64,000 nucleotides of DNA, from contig JAFGVM010000031.1 of assembly GCA_016937995.1 (NCBI GenBank), positions 7,222 to 71,221 of the forward strand, written 5' to 3'. This document shows positions 24,015 to 33,426 of the stretch, piece by piece. A program made the position numbers and the translations under genes. The notes under the pieces are model-generated. The model searched no databases, had not been told where the DNA came from, and saw nothing but the letters and a program-made list of their open reading frames with translations. Each line of letters opens with the position of its first letter. Positions within the stretch are counted from its first letter, which is position 1. Origin of the DNA: Candidatus Delongbacteria bacterium. GTDB lineage: Bacteria; UBA4055.

Positions 24015-25202
24015 TTACTTAGGAAAACATATCAGGAAGGATGAACCTTTACCTAATTCTGACATCACTGATATTTCACCTTTGTAAGAATTGACCATTT
24101 GTTTTGTTATCATTAGTCCCAAACCTGAACCTTTCCCAAATTCTTTTGTGGTAAATCCGGTCTCAAAGATTTTATTAATATATTTCTCACTGATACCACA
24201 ACCGGTATCTTCGATAATGGTGCAAATCCTGTCATTTTTACTAAAACTCTTAATTGAAATTGATCTTTCTTCTGAATCTGAAACAGCATCGATAGCATTT
24301 TTTATTAAATTGGAAAATATTTGATCAAAATGTACTCTAATTCCCAGAATATTGGGTAAGCTACCATCAAGATCAGTGTAAAAGTTGATCTTATCAGAGT
24401 ATTTTAATTTAAAAGTAAACTTATCCACCAGAGTGATTATTACATCATTTAAGCTGACAGGTATATTCTTAACAAGGTTGGCATCTTTAGCAGTTAGAGT
24501 GATGCTCCTTATCATTTCTTCCATCTTAATAAAACTTTCATCAATTAACTGCATTATGGTCTTAATTTGTGGTTGTATATCAGAATTTTTATTTATTTCA
24601 TCTTCAAGTAACTGATAACCTGTGATCAGGGTTTGCAAAGGGCTGTTAAGATTATGAACGATTGATGCGGAAAATTTTCCAATTTCATAGAATTTTTCCA
24701 TCTCATTTATCTTAGAAGATTTTTTTAATACATCCTGGATCAATGTTTCATTTGTTCTTTCAAGCACCAGGTTCTGCAGTTTGATCTTTTCTTTCATTTT
24801 TTTATGCTCTAATCCCTGATTGATCACCTGTATCAGCTGACTTGCGTCAACAGGTTTAAAAAGAAAAGAAAAGATGTGGCCTTTATTTACAGCTCTTACA
24901 ATATCTTTTTTATCAGAGTTCCCACTCAAAATGATCTTGGTTATATCAGGATGTTCATTATGAATCTTTTCAACAAGTTCGCAACCTCTCATTCCAGGCA
25001 TCATTTCATCTGATATGAGCAGATCGATGTCATTATTTTCTATTATTAAAGCTACTTCTGTTGGATCCAGAGTTGTGAAAACAGTAAAATATCTTTCAAG
25101 GATCATTCTCAATGAATTTAACGTCAGTTCTTCATCGTCAACTATTAAGATATTAGCTGTTCTCTGGTCAATATCTATATCCCGAGGTGTAAGATCAACC
25201 AT
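24015..25202 (-). CDS. Receiver-histidine kinase hybrid
   Basis: 395 residues, cytoplasmic, no membrane segment. Residues about 16-130 are a receiver domain (ILIVDDEE, phospho-acceptor Asp in LLISDEMMPG, Lys in FLFKPVD). A coiled coil follows, then the HisKA helix with the phospho-His in SASIVHNLNSPLQ, and the HATPase domain with NLIKNAIDAV (N box), DTGCGI and GSGLGL. The order receiver-first then kinase suggests that it takes input from another kinase. It is the first gene of an operon with the MacB-type permease, so the pair may sense and export something. Confidence 0.9.
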   Translation of the reverse strand: MVDLTPRDIDIDQRTANILIVDDEELTLNSLRMILERYFTVFTTLDPTEVALIIENNDIDLLISDEMMPGMRGCELVEKIHNEHPDITKIILSGNSDKKDIVRAVNKGHIFSFLFKPVDASQLIQVINQGLEHKKMKEKIKLQNLVLERTNETLIQDVLKKSSKINEMEKFYEIGKFSASIVHNLNSPLQTLITGYQLLEDEINKNSDIQPQIKTIMQLIDESFIKMEEMIRSITLTAKDANLVKNIPVSLNDVIITLVDKFTFKLKYSDKINFYTDLDGSLPNILGIRVHFDQIFSNLIKNAIDAVSDSEERSISIKSFSKNDRICTIIEDTGCGISEKYINKIFETGFTTKEFGKGSGLGLMITKQMVNSYKGEISVMSELGKGSSFLICFPK

Positions 25203-25356
25203 ATTTTTCCGATAATAATTATATTAGTCAGCAAATTATAAACAATATGTTTAATAATATCAAGAAAGAAACGATGTTTAAATGTTGACTATTGTTGCCG
25301 GGAGTGCTAAATTAATCAATGTAAAAAAAATATTTTTATCAGATGAAAGAAATTGA

Positions 25357-26154
25357 ATGAAAATTCTAGCTAATAATATAAGAAAAGATATAGTTAATAT
25401 GATATTTGAAGCGGGTTCGGGACATTTGGGTGGTTCATTGAGCCTTGTGGAATTTTTAACCGCATTGTATTTCGAGAAATTGAAACACGATCCAGACAAT
25501 CCAGATTGGCAAGAGAGGGATAGGGTTATTCTATCAAAGGGACATGCCGCTCCGGTTCTCTATTCAGTACTTGCAAGAGCCGGATATTTTCCTGTAAAAC
25601 ATTTACTTAGTTTACGAAAGTTAAATTCTGACCTTGAAGGGCATCCAAACATAAAAACTCCCGGGATTGAGGTTGGAACCGGTTCGTTGGGTCAGGGTTT
25701 ATCTATTGGTTGCGGATTGGCTTTATCATTCAAGAAAAAAATGATGTCAAACATTACTTACGTAATCATGGGTGACGGAGAATTACAGGAAGGTCAAAAT
25801 TGGGAAGCGGCAATGTTTGCAGGAAATAATAATTTGAATAACCTCGTTGCATTTGTAGACTGGAACGATCTTCAAATAGATGGTAAAGTTTCAGAAGTGA
25901 ACGGAATTGAACCACTGGAAGCTAAATGGAAAGCTTTTAACTGGAATACAAGAGTGATCGACGGTCATAATATTGATGAGATCATTAAAACATTAAATTC
26001 AGGGGCAGATAGCGTCAAGCCATTAGTAATAATTGGAAAAACAATTAAAGGCAAAGGTATATCATTTATGGAAGATAAGGCAGAATGGCATGGAAAACCA
26101 CTGAATAAAGAATTGTATATCAAAGCTATGGAGCAACTGGAAATTGAAATTTGA
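25357..26154 (+). CDS. Transketolase, N-terminal (TPP-binding) subunit
   Basis: 265 residues of the pyrophosphate-binding half of transketolase, which moves two-carbon units in the pentose phosphate pathway. It contains GHLGGSLSLVEFL, LSKGHAAPVLYSVLA, EVGTGSLGQGLSIGCGLAL and the TPP motif GDGELQEGQNWEAAMFAG...VDWNDLQIDG. The enzyme is split into two genes, as in many anaerobes and archaea; the C-terminal half starts in the last 11 nt of this gene. The start is only weakly supported by an RBS, but the N-terminus fits the family. Confidence 0.93.
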   Translation: MKILANNIRKDIVNMIFEAGSGHLGGSLSLVEFLTALYFEKLKHDPDNPDWQERDRVILSKGHAAPVLYSVLARAGYFPVKHLLSLRKLNSDLEGHPNIKTPGIEVGTGSLGQGLSIGCGLALSFKKKMMSNITYVIMGDGELQEGQNWEAAMFAGNNNLNNLVAFVDWNDLQIDGKVSEVNGIEPLEAKWKAFNWNTRVIDGHNIDEIIKTLNSGADSVKPLVIIGKTIKGKGISFMEDKAEWHGKPLNKELYIKAMEQLEIEI

Positions 26155-27118
26155 TACCGGACAGTCAATAGAAAAGATCGCGACCAGATTTGGTTATTCT
26201 GAAGCACTTATCAGGTTGCTGGATCAAAATAAAGATATATTAGTTCTTGATGCAGATCTGGCAAAATCTACAACGACATCACTGGTTCAGGATAGGTATC
26301 CCGACCATTTTGTTGATGTTGGTATAGCGGAACAGAACTTAGTAGGTATAGCAGCCGGGATCAGCTTAAATGGCACAACTCCTTTCATATCGACCTATGC
26401 TGCATTTTTAGCCGGTAGAGCATTTGATCAAATAAGAACTACTGTCTGTTATTCAAACTTGAATGTGAAATTTGCCGGTATGCATACCGGGATTACAGTA
26501 GGGGAAGATGGTCCGACCCATCAAATGCTTGAGGATATTGCACTGATGAGAGTTCTTCCTAATATGACCATACTGAATCCCTGTGACTATAATGAGGCAG
26601 TAAAGGCAACATTAGCAGCTGATAATTTAAAAGGTCCGGTATATATCAGATTCGTTAGAGAATCTACAGAAGTATTTACAAAAAAGAATGACCGGTTCGT
26701 TGTTGGAGAGGCAAATGAATTATTAAAGGGTAAAGACCTTACATTTATATCCTCAGGACCGATCCTGTACAAAGCTTTACAGGCTGCTGAGGAACTTATC
26801 AATGAAGGATATAGTATCAGAGTTCTGAACTTCCATACAATAAAACCCCTTGATAATGATGCTATCATAAAAGCAGCTATGGAAACTAAGGGAATACTGG
26901 TCATAGATGAGCATCAGATCTATGGGGGGCTTGGAACTGCAGTTTCAGAAGTCATAGCTATGAATAATTTAGATGTATTGTATAAATTAATTGCTGTTGA
27001 AGATAGATTTTTAACTTCAGGTAAACCTGAAGAATTACTGAATATGACTGGATTTACTAAAGAAAATATTAAGAGAATAGCAAAAGAAATGATAACTCAG
27101 AAAAAATCAGGGACATAA
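26144..27118 (+). CDS. Transketolase, C-terminal subunit
   Basis: 324 residues of the pyrimidine-binding and C-terminal domains. Seen are VLDADLAKSTTT, the catalytic-region FVDVGIAEQNLVGIAAG, PFISTYAAFLAGRAFDQIRT, HTGITVGEDGPTHQ and a transketolase-C domain from about residue 185. It overlaps the N-terminal gene by 11 nt, so the two are made together. The next gene starts directly after its stop codon. Confidence 0.93.
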   Translation: MKFDTGQSIEKIATRFGYSEALIRLLDQNKDILVLDADLAKSTTTSLVQDRYPDHFVDVGIAEQNLVGIAAGISLNGTTPFISTYAAFLAGRAFDQIRTTVCYSNLNVKFAGMHTGITVGEDGPTHQMLEDIALMRVLPNMTILNPCDYNEAVKATLAADNLKGPVYIRFVRESTEVFTKKNDRFVVGEANELLKGKDLTFISSGPILYKALQAAEELINEGYSIRVLNFHTIKPLDNDAIIKAAMETKGILVIDEHQIYGGLGTAVSEVIAMNNLDVLYKLIAVEDRFLTSGKPEELLNMTGFTKENIKRIAKEMITQKKSGT

Positions 27119-28069
27119 ATGAAGAAATTATTTCTCATATCTATCATTACAATTATGTGTGTTACTTTCTCTCAATCAATTGAATTTACGCTTAGAACAA
27201 TATATTTGAAAGCTGATAAAGATATGAGGGATAAACTGACTGCATATAATAAACTGCTTGAAGACAAACTAAATACGTATGACTGGAAATTCCCTCATAA
27301 TGACTTTGAAGGAATAAGTACAAATATCAACCTGAACATTGAAAAATCAACAAGTGAAGGTAAATTCGAAGGAATGATCACTATAAGCAGTGGGTTGATA
27401 ACAAAAAACAGAGTCAGTGTTCCTCTAAAAAAGGATATATATTATAACGAGCAGGATGTAGTGTTCAGCCTGGATGTAAATCTTGAACCTGATCTGGACA
27501 GTAAAGTACCTTCATCAATAGAAAATATTTTGAGATTTTACGGATATCTGATCTTAGGTGAGAATTTTGACAGATTATCGTATACTGATCAGAAAAATTT
27601 CAAGCTGGAAGGTGAATATTATTATCTCCAGATATATGAGTTTGAAAATCTTCTAAACAGTGCCCAGGAAAGAAAGAACTGGAATAAAAGACTGGATATT
27701 ATAAATGATATAAAATTAAATAACAACATCAGGCAAAGAAAATTGAATGCTTTTATCTATAATGCTACATATTTTATAAACACCGGCAGATCAAAAAGAG
27801 CCGAATACTTTGTCGAGCCGATCTATAGTATTCTGAGTTCTAATGAAAAATACGATCAGGAAACTTTTTTTAAAAATAATTATTTTGCATTAGCAGAGAT
27901 TTTTGCATTAGTACCTGATACAACTTATATAAATTTTCTGATCGATAAAGATCCGGCTCATAAATCAATTTATTCAGGTAAATTACCAAAGATCAGCCCA
28001 AAAGTTAATGAGGAAAAAAGTAATATTAATAGAGTTCCTCAGAACGATCTTGATATCCTGAAAAGGTAA
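27119..28069 (+). CDS. Secreted DUF4835-like protein
   Basis: 316 residues with a signal peptide (MKKLFLISIITIMCVTFSQS). The pattern of the mature part (YNKLLEDKLNTYDWKF, then a beta-rich FEGMITISSGL, then SIENILRFYGYLILGENFDRLS and LLNSAQERKNWNKR) resembles DUF4835, a periplasmic Bacteroidetes family of unknown role. It starts at the base after the transketolase stop, so it is in that operon, but no functional link is evident. The family call is from remembered motif spacing and needs a profile search. Confidence 0.55.
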   Translation: MKKLFLISIITIMCVTFSQSIEFTLRTIYLKADKDMRDKLTAYNKLLEDKLNTYDWKFPHNDFEGISTNINLNIEKSTSEGKFEGMITISSGLITKNRVSVPLKKDIYYNEQDVVFSLDVNLEPDLDSKVPSSIENILRFYGYLILGENFDRLSYTDQKNFKLEGEYYYLQIYEFENLLNSAQERKNWNKRLDIINDIKLNNNIRQRKLNAFIYNATYFINTGRSKRAEYFVEPIYSILSSNEKYDQETFFKNNYFALAEIFALVPDTTYINFLIDKDPAHKSIYSGKLPKISPKVNEEKSNINRVPQNDLDILKR

Positions 28070-28176
28070 TTTTAAATATTCTGCAATACCACTCCATGAG
28101 AAATATTTATTGCGTTTTTTTGAAAAATAAATTAGCTTAAGTATGATTTGAAGCTAACAAAAATTAGGAAATGGCT

Positions 28177-29166
28177 ATGAAAAGTATAATTTATTTAATA
28201 GTAGCAAGCTTAATGCTTGTAGGATGTTCTGCAGAGAGATTTGTACTGCTGTCTGATGGAGAATATCTTGAAGAATTGGCATTAGTAACTAATAGTGATA
28301 AAAGTGTGATGTTCTCAAACGGGGGAGATAATAAGAAAAATATTGTCTTTAACGTATGGGATGAGGAAAGTGAATCATATAATATCTCTTTGAAGGATTA
28401 TGTTTTCTCAAACAGAGTTTCTGAAAAAACTACCGGTCCTCAGAATTACTTTCTTTTTCCTAATTTATGCAATGCTACAAATCAGATCGTTTTTCAATAC
28501 TGGGACAGAGACAATTTTGATATTTATTACGTGGATGCATTTAAGGACCATGCTAAAACACAGGTAACACATACAACAGATAATGAATATAATCCTTCAT
28601 GGTCTCCTGATGGTAAATTCGTTGTTTATGAGCAGGGTGTCCCTCCGTTATCACTTGCTGAAGAAACAAGTGAAACCTATGATGCTGTTGTATATGATGA
28701 GGAGTTTATCAGGGATAATAAGTTGTGGTTAAAAAACATCGAAACAAATGATACTAAATTGTTAGGAAGAGGCAGTTATCCAAAGATATCTCCTGATGGA
28801 ACAAAAATAGTATATGTTTCATACGAACTGGATGCTGATGAAAATATTATAGGTTGTATATGGGTAATGGGAATAAATGGAGCGATGCCGTTGCAACTGA
28901 CGAACAGAGATCAGGGTTATGCAACTATGCCGAACTGGAGTCCAGATGGTAAGAGTATCGTATATCAATCTTATTCTGAATATAAACCTGATACTGATAT
29001 TTATACAATTAGTGCTGATGGAGGGGCTGCAATGTGTCATACAAAGAATACATCTGAGGATTTTGCACCATATTGGTCTACCGACGGATATATCTACTTC
29101 TCATCGGACAGAGTTTCTTTTCCTCATCACTATAATATCTGGAGATTTAAGATTCCTACGAATTAA
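28177..29166 (+). CDS. TolB-like beta-propeller lipoprotein
   Basis: About 329 residues from the ATG at 28177, which is 6 nt after AGGAA; the ATG at 28171 is too close to that site. A lipobox LMLVGC gives a lipoprotein with Cys near residue 17. The rest is a PD40/WD40-like propeller with repeats NPSWSPDGKFVVYE, PKISPDGTKIVYVS, MPNWSPDGKSIVYQS and APYWSTDGYIYFSSDR. TolB-type propellers act as protein-binding platforms in the periplasm or at the outer membrane. It is followed by a strong terminator. Confidence 0.85.
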   Translation: MKSIIYLIVASLMLVGCSAERFVLLSDGEYLEELALVTNSDKSVMFSNGGDNKKNIVFNVWDEESESYNISLKDYVFSNRVSEKTTGPQNYFLFPNLCNATNQIVFQYWDRDNFDIYYVDAFKDHAKTQVTHTTDNEYNPSWSPDGKFVVYEQGVPPLSLAEETSETYDAVVYDEEFIRDNKLWLKNIETNDTKLLGRGSYPKISPDGTKIVYVSYELDADENIIGCIWVMGINGAMPLQLTNRDQGYATMPNWSPDGKSIVYQSYSEYKPDTDIYTISADGGAAMCHTKNTSEDFAPYWSTDGYIYFSSDRVSFPHHYNIWRFKIPTN

Positions 29167-29186
29167 TTACTTTTAGAAATATTACG

Positions 29187-29214
29187 AAAAAAGACGCTTT
29201 TAAGCGTCTTTTTT
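29187..29214. terminator. Bidirectional terminator between lipoprotein gene and nth
   Basis: AAAAAAGACGCTT and AAGCGTCTTTTTT form a palindrome with A- and T-runs on both sides, between converging genes. Confidence 0.9.
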
Positions 29215-29252
29215 GTATTATTCTTATTACTTTTGCATGACCAAAAGTAATC

Positions 29253-29270
29253 ATCCCGATTTATCGGGAT
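29253..29270. repeat. ATCCCGAT-TT-ATCGGGAT repeat
   Basis: A perfect 8-bp stem hairpin in the gap after nth. The same core recurs at about 63117-63132, and relics are near 39893 and 61232, so it is a dispersed repeat rather than a local terminator. Confidence 0.6.
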
Positions 29271-29292
29271 CAAGAAAAAGTTAAGGAAACTA

Positions 29293-29934
29293 TTATTTCT
29301 TCCTGACGGGGCAGTATTTTACTTTGCAGAGTTCACATTTTGGGCCTATTGGTCGGCAGATTGTTTGCCCGAAAGCAACAAGAAGATCATTGATCTCACT
29401 CCAGTACTTTTTAGGTATCTTCTCCATCAGAGAAAATTCAGTTTCCTCAGGATCTTTGGTATTATGAATTCCCCAGCGGTTTGAAATCCTGTGAACATGA
29501 GTGTCAACACATATAGTATCCTGCCCGTATCCTAACGAAAGTACAAGATTGGCAGTCTTTCTACCAATACCTTTGAATTTAAGCAGTTCATCCAGTGAGT
29601 CAGGTACTTTAGAACCATATTTATCTATGAGTATTTGTGAAATTTCAATAAGAGTTTTTGATTTCTGTTTGTAAAACCCAACGGGGTAAATAAGTTTTCT
29701 TACTTCTTCTTCGTGAAGCTTAATCATTTTTTCAGGAGTGTCAGCTTTCTCAAAGATCTTGTATGATGCCTGAGCGGTTACTTCATCTTTTGTTCTCAGA
29801 GATAATAAAGTTGAGACTAATACTTTGTAAGGATCCTTTGTTTGGACAGAGATCAATGTAACTATAGGTGCATTCCAATTTTTATACTCTTCTCTCAGTA
29901 TTTGAATGTTTTCAATGAATTGTTTTGTATTCAT
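29293..29934 (-). CDS. nth: Endonuclease III, DNA glycosylase/AP lyase
   Basis: 213 residues. It removes oxidised pyrimidines in base-excision repair. The helix-hairpin-helix LLKFKGIGRKTANLVL carries the catalytic Lys; the catalytic Asp is in CVDTHVHRISNRWG. The [4Fe-4S] ligands at the C-terminus are C-X6-C-X2-C-X4-C (CRPIGPKCELCKVKYC); the usual last spacing is X5, a minor variant. Single gene. Confidence 0.95.
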   Translation of the reverse strand: MNTKQFIENIQILREEYKNWNAPIVTLISVQTKDPYKVLVSTLLSLRTKDEVTAQASYKIFEKADTPEKMIKLHEEEVRKLIYPVGFYKQKSKTLIEISQILIDKYGSKVPDSLDELLKFKGIGRKTANLVLSLGYGQDTICVDTHVHRISNRWGIHNTKDPEETEFSLMEKIPKKYWSEINDLLVAFGQTICRPIGPKCELCKVKYCPVRKK

Positions 29935-30066
29935 AATTTTCTTTTAAATTTAATTGCGATTTTATACGAATAAGAACAAATTTACAGAAATAATCTACAA
30001 TAGACAATGTAAATGTAGGGGGCTAAGATCTGCGTACCTTACAAATAACAACAGCAGGAGTAAATA

Positions 30067-31431
30067 ATGTTTAGGAGATTTGCAGTAATTATCTTAGCGT
30101 TAATCATAAACCAACTAATTTGTAAACCATTTAAAGATATTACTTCTATTGCCCAGCTTGACAGCATGAGTGTATTCTCATTTGCAATTATGAGTGACAA
30201 TAAAGGCGACGCCTTGAATAAGAAAGAATTCGAAAGGATGGATAAATGGATAAAAGAAACAAAATCTGAATTTGTAATAGGTCTTGGAGACCATGTTAAA
30301 AGAGGATGGAAGAATCAGTTCGTTGATTTCCTGAAAGAAGATAAATGGTGGTATAGACATTTTTATCCTGTTCTTGCAGATGGTGAAAATGAATTCTACG
30401 GTGAATCGCAAGCTGACAGAAGTAAAGGAAAAGAATTGTTTGAACTTACTGATATCAGAGAAAGAGAGAATGTTAAATTTACTAAAGAAGGTTCAGAATA
30501 TTACGCAAAAATTAAAGTTAAAGATTATACGGTTCACTTAATTTCCCTGTTCTTTCCCGATTCACCTTCAGACGAATCAGTTGCATTTCCCGATGAATCA
30601 AAAAAGTATCTTGTAGATGTCCTTAACAGTATTGAAAAAAGTGATAAGGATATAATCATTGCTGCTGCTCATTCAAGAATGGGTTACTGGTTGAATAATC
30701 TACCCAAGGAACAATTGGATATTACTTTAGATAAAGTAGACCTTGTTCTATCTGCCACTACTCATATTTTTCAGGTATTTAATTCATATGGTGATGAGAA
30801 AGTTCCTTTAGCCATTAATACCGGATCAATCACATTTCCAAATTTGTTCTGTCCCGGTGGATACGTACAGGTAAATCTTGTTGAGGATCCGACAGCTATA
30901 GTTGTTCAGTATATAAATGCTGAGAAAAAAGATAGAAAGCTTCAGAACACTTATTATTCAGCTGTTAAAAAGCTTAACGGGGAAGTTGTCAGTGCTGATT
31001 TTAAAGAGCTGAAGAAAAAAGATGATCCCAACAGGATAATTGCTGAAACTTCAAGAGAGTTTTCTACCGAGGAATTAAAAGCATTGTTACATATTTATTG
31101 TATGGAGAAGTTCAATACTGATACCGCGATAATAAATAATTTCAGAGGTCTTAGTAAAGGTGATGTCAATTATATTGAATACCTCAGTATCTTTCCATAT
31201 AAGAACAAGATCGTTACCTTATCTGTGAATCCAGCTGAGTATGACAGTATTTTCACAGCTAAGACATCAAGTAAAGTTACCAGGATCACTACTGATGCTT
31301 ATACAGGTGAATATATTTTAAAAGCTTTGAATATGGACAGGAGTAAGTTAGAAAAGACTGATTTTGATGAGATCAAACTTTTAAAAAAATTTATGAAAAA
31401 AAGTGATGATATTAAATTTATCGATGATTAA
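30067..31431 (+). CDS. Secreted calcineurin-like phosphoesterase with 5'-nucleotidase-like C-terminus
   Basis: 454 residues with a signal peptide (MFRRFAVIILALIINQLICK). The metallophosphoesterase metal sites are degenerate but recognisable: SDNKG, GLGDHV, ADGENEFYG, AAAHSRMGYW and TTHIFQ replace the usual D-x-H, GDxxD, GNHE, H and GHxH motifs. The C-terminal 130 residues resemble the 5'-nucleotidase C domain (INNFRGLSKGDVNYIEYLSIFPYKN). This suggests a periplasmic phosphohydrolase. Several missing histidines mean activity is uncertain. Its 3' end overlaps the convergent DUF2062 gene by 4 nt. Confidence 0.7.
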   Translation: MFRRFAVIILALIINQLICKPFKDITSIAQLDSMSVFSFAIMSDNKGDALNKKEFERMDKWIKETKSEFVIGLGDHVKRGWKNQFVDFLKEDKWWYRHFYPVLADGENEFYGESQADRSKGKELFELTDIRERENVKFTKEGSEYYAKIKVKDYTVHLISLFFPDSPSDESVAFPDESKKYLVDVLNSIEKSDKDIIIAAAHSRMGYWLNNLPKEQLDITLDKVDLVLSATTHIFQVFNSYGDEKVPLAINTGSITFPNLFCPGGYVQVNLVEDPTAIVVQYINAEKKDRKLQNTYYSAVKKLNGEVVSADFKELKKKDDPNRIIAETSREFSTEELKALLHIYCMEKFNTDTAIINNFRGLSKGDVNYIEYLSIFPYKNKIVTLSVNPAEYDSIFTAKTSSKVTRITTDAYTGEYILKALNMDRSKLEKTDFDEIKLLKKFMKKSDDIKFIDD

Positions 31432-31991
31432 TCAGTTAGTTCGTTCTTTTGTAAGAACTTCAGTTTTCTCTGGTGCTTGATCTTATTTCTTTTTCTTACA
31501 ATATATTTGTAAGTCAAAAAGTAAACTATCGGATAAGTGATAATACCCATGATAATGCCACCGATTGTGACCATATAAAATAAAGTCAGAAGGTCTTTGC
31601 CGAAAACAGCAATATTATGAACTGAAATTTTTACGAACAGGTTTTTGAACACTTCATAAGTGAAGTCATGCAAAATAAATATCCTTCCCAGAAAATGTAC
31701 TCCGTAAAATGTTGCTAATGCATTTAGAGGGTTTGTAAAAATATTAGTACCTACAATACCGGCTAGTTTATTTGTTTTAAAGAAAGTGCATAGCACAAGA
31801 ACTGTTACAGTTTGCAATGGTATTATTGGTAAAAAGCCAACGAATATACCCATAGCAAGGCCATGGGCAATTCTTTCAGGCGGGTCTTCTTTTCTGACCA
31901 TCAGCAAAAAATAATACTTAAGTATCCGATACATTTTTTTTAAATACGGATGATCTTTTTTATGCTGATATTTTTTTATACTATCTTTCAA
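31428..31991 (-). CDS. DUF2062 membrane protein
   Basis: 187 residues with about four membrane segments. The family signature is GLAMGIFVGFLPIIPLQTVTVLVL, then TNKLAGIVGTNIFTNPLNALATFYG. A basic C-terminal tail (RKRNKIKHQRKLK) lies on the inside. Function unknown; the family often sits near glycosyltransferases or lipid genes. It is the last gene of the glmS operon, 14 nt after glyS. Confidence 0.85.
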   Translation of the reverse strand: MKDSIKKYQHKKDHPYLKKMYRILKYYFLLMVRKEDPPERIAHGLAMGIFVGFLPIIPLQTVTVLVLCTFFKTNKLAGIVGTNIFTNPLNALATFYGVHFLGRIFILHDFTYEVFKNLFVKISVHNIAVFGKDLLTLFYMVTIGGIIMGIITYPIVYFLTYKYIVRKRNKIKHQRKLKFLQKNELTD

Positions 31992-32005
31992 ATCACCACC
32001 AAAAT

Positions 32006-33412
32006 CTAATAAATGAATTTTTGAATGAAATAGTGGAGAAGATCTTCAATTTTGACTCTTTCCTGTGCCATAGAATCTCTATCTCTGACAGTTACAGAAT
32101 TGTCCTCTAAAGAATCAAAATCAAAAGTGATACAATACGGTGTTCCGATCTCGTCCTGTCTTCTATATCTTTTGCCGATACTTCCAACAGCATCAAGATC
32201 AATATTCCATCCTAATTTTGTTACAAGTTCATCATAAACTTTTTTAGCATCATCATTTAATTTTTTCGCAAGAGGTAGTACAGCTATTTTATAAGGGGCA
32301 AGAGCAGGATGTAATTTTAAAACGACACGGGTATCATTTTCATTGATCACTTCTTCGTTATAAGCATCATTCAGTATGATCAATGCAGTTCTCTGGACTC
32401 CCAGGGAAGGTTCTATTACAAATGGTACGTATTTTTCTTTTTCAGCTTCATCAAAGTATGAAAGGTCTTTACCTGAAAGTTCAATGTGTTGTTTCAGGTC
32501 ATAATCTGTTCTGGATGCAATACCGCAGAGTTCACCCCATCCGAAAGGATATCTATATTCCACATCTGTTGTTGCATTTGAATAGAAAGCAAGTTCATCA
32601 GCTTCATGATCCCTCATTCTGAGATTTTCCTTTTTAACTCCAAGGCCGATAAACCAATTATATGTGAAATCTTTCCAGAAATCGAACCATTCAAGTTCAG
32701 TTCCAGGCTTACAGAAAAATTCCATTTCCATCTGTTCGAATTCTCTTGTTCTGAAAATAAAGTTTCCGGGAGTTATCTCATTTCTAAATGATTTTCCTAT
32801 CTGACAGATCCCGAAAGGTACTTTTTTTCTACTTGTAGTTTGAACGTTCTTAAAGTTAATAAAAATTCCCTGAGCTGTCTCAGGTCTAAGATATATTTGA
32901 GCTCCTTCCCCTTCAATAACTCCCTGCTCAGTTTTGAACATTAAATTAAAAGCTTTAGGTTCAGTCCAATCTATCTTACCGCACTTTGGACACACAATGT
33001 TATTCGAGTTAATGAAATCAAATAGCTCATTTGTTGTTGTATGTTCACCTGCCCAGTTCTCTGGAAATAGCTCTGTATTGTTATTTTCATTCCATTCTTC
33101 GATCAATTTATCAGCTCTCGCTCTTGATTTGCAATTTTTACAATCCATTAAAGGATCTGAAAAACCGCTAACATGACCAGAAGCCTCCCATACTTTAGGA
33201 TTAAGAAGTATCGCAGAATCAAGTTCAACCATATCAGTTCTTTCAATTATAAATTTTCTACGCCATGCATGTTTGATATTTTTGACAAGTTCTACTCCAA
33301 GAGGTCCGTAATCCCAGGTATTTGCTAAACCTCCGTAAATTTCTGAACCAGGATATACAAATCCTCTTCTTTTAGCGAGGGAAACTATCTTATCTAATGT
33401 TGTTTCAGACAT
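32006..33412 (-). CDS. glyS: Glycine--tRNA ligase, class II single-chain (dimeric) type
   Basis: 468 residues of the eukaryote/archaea-like homodimeric glycyl-tRNA synthetase. Class II motifs are visible: [25 protein letters not shown] at the start, the motif 2 region [28 protein letters not shown] and the motif 3 region [18 protein letters not shown] zinc-like pair of CxxC motifs (CKNCKS, CPKCGK) lies in the insert. It is the third gene of an operon, 14 nt after the LpoA-like gene. Confidence 0.96.
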   Translation of the reverse strand: MSETTLDKIVSLAKRRGFVYPGSEIYGGLANTWDYGPLGVELVKNIKHAWRRKFIIERTDMVELDSAILLNPKVWEASGHVSGFSDPLMDCKNCKSRARADKLIEEWNENNNTELFPENWAGEHTTTNELFDFINSNNIVCPKCGKIDWTEPKAFNLMFKTEQGVIEGEGAQIYLRPETAQGIFINFKNVQTTSRKKVPFGICQIGKSFRNEITPGNFIFRTREFEQMEMEFFCKPGTELEWFDFWKDFTYNWFIGLGVKKENLRMRDHEADELAFYSNATTDVEYRYPFGWGELCGIASRTDYDLKQHIELSGKDLSYFDEAEKEKYVPFVIEPSLGVQRTALIILNDAYNEEVINENDTRVVLKLHPALAPYKIAVLPLAKKLNDDAKKVYDELVTKLGWNIDLDAVGSIGKRYRRQDEIGTPYCITFDFDSLEDNSVTVRDRDSMAQERVKIEDLLHYFIQKFIY

Positions 33413-33426
33413 TATTTAACTCCATT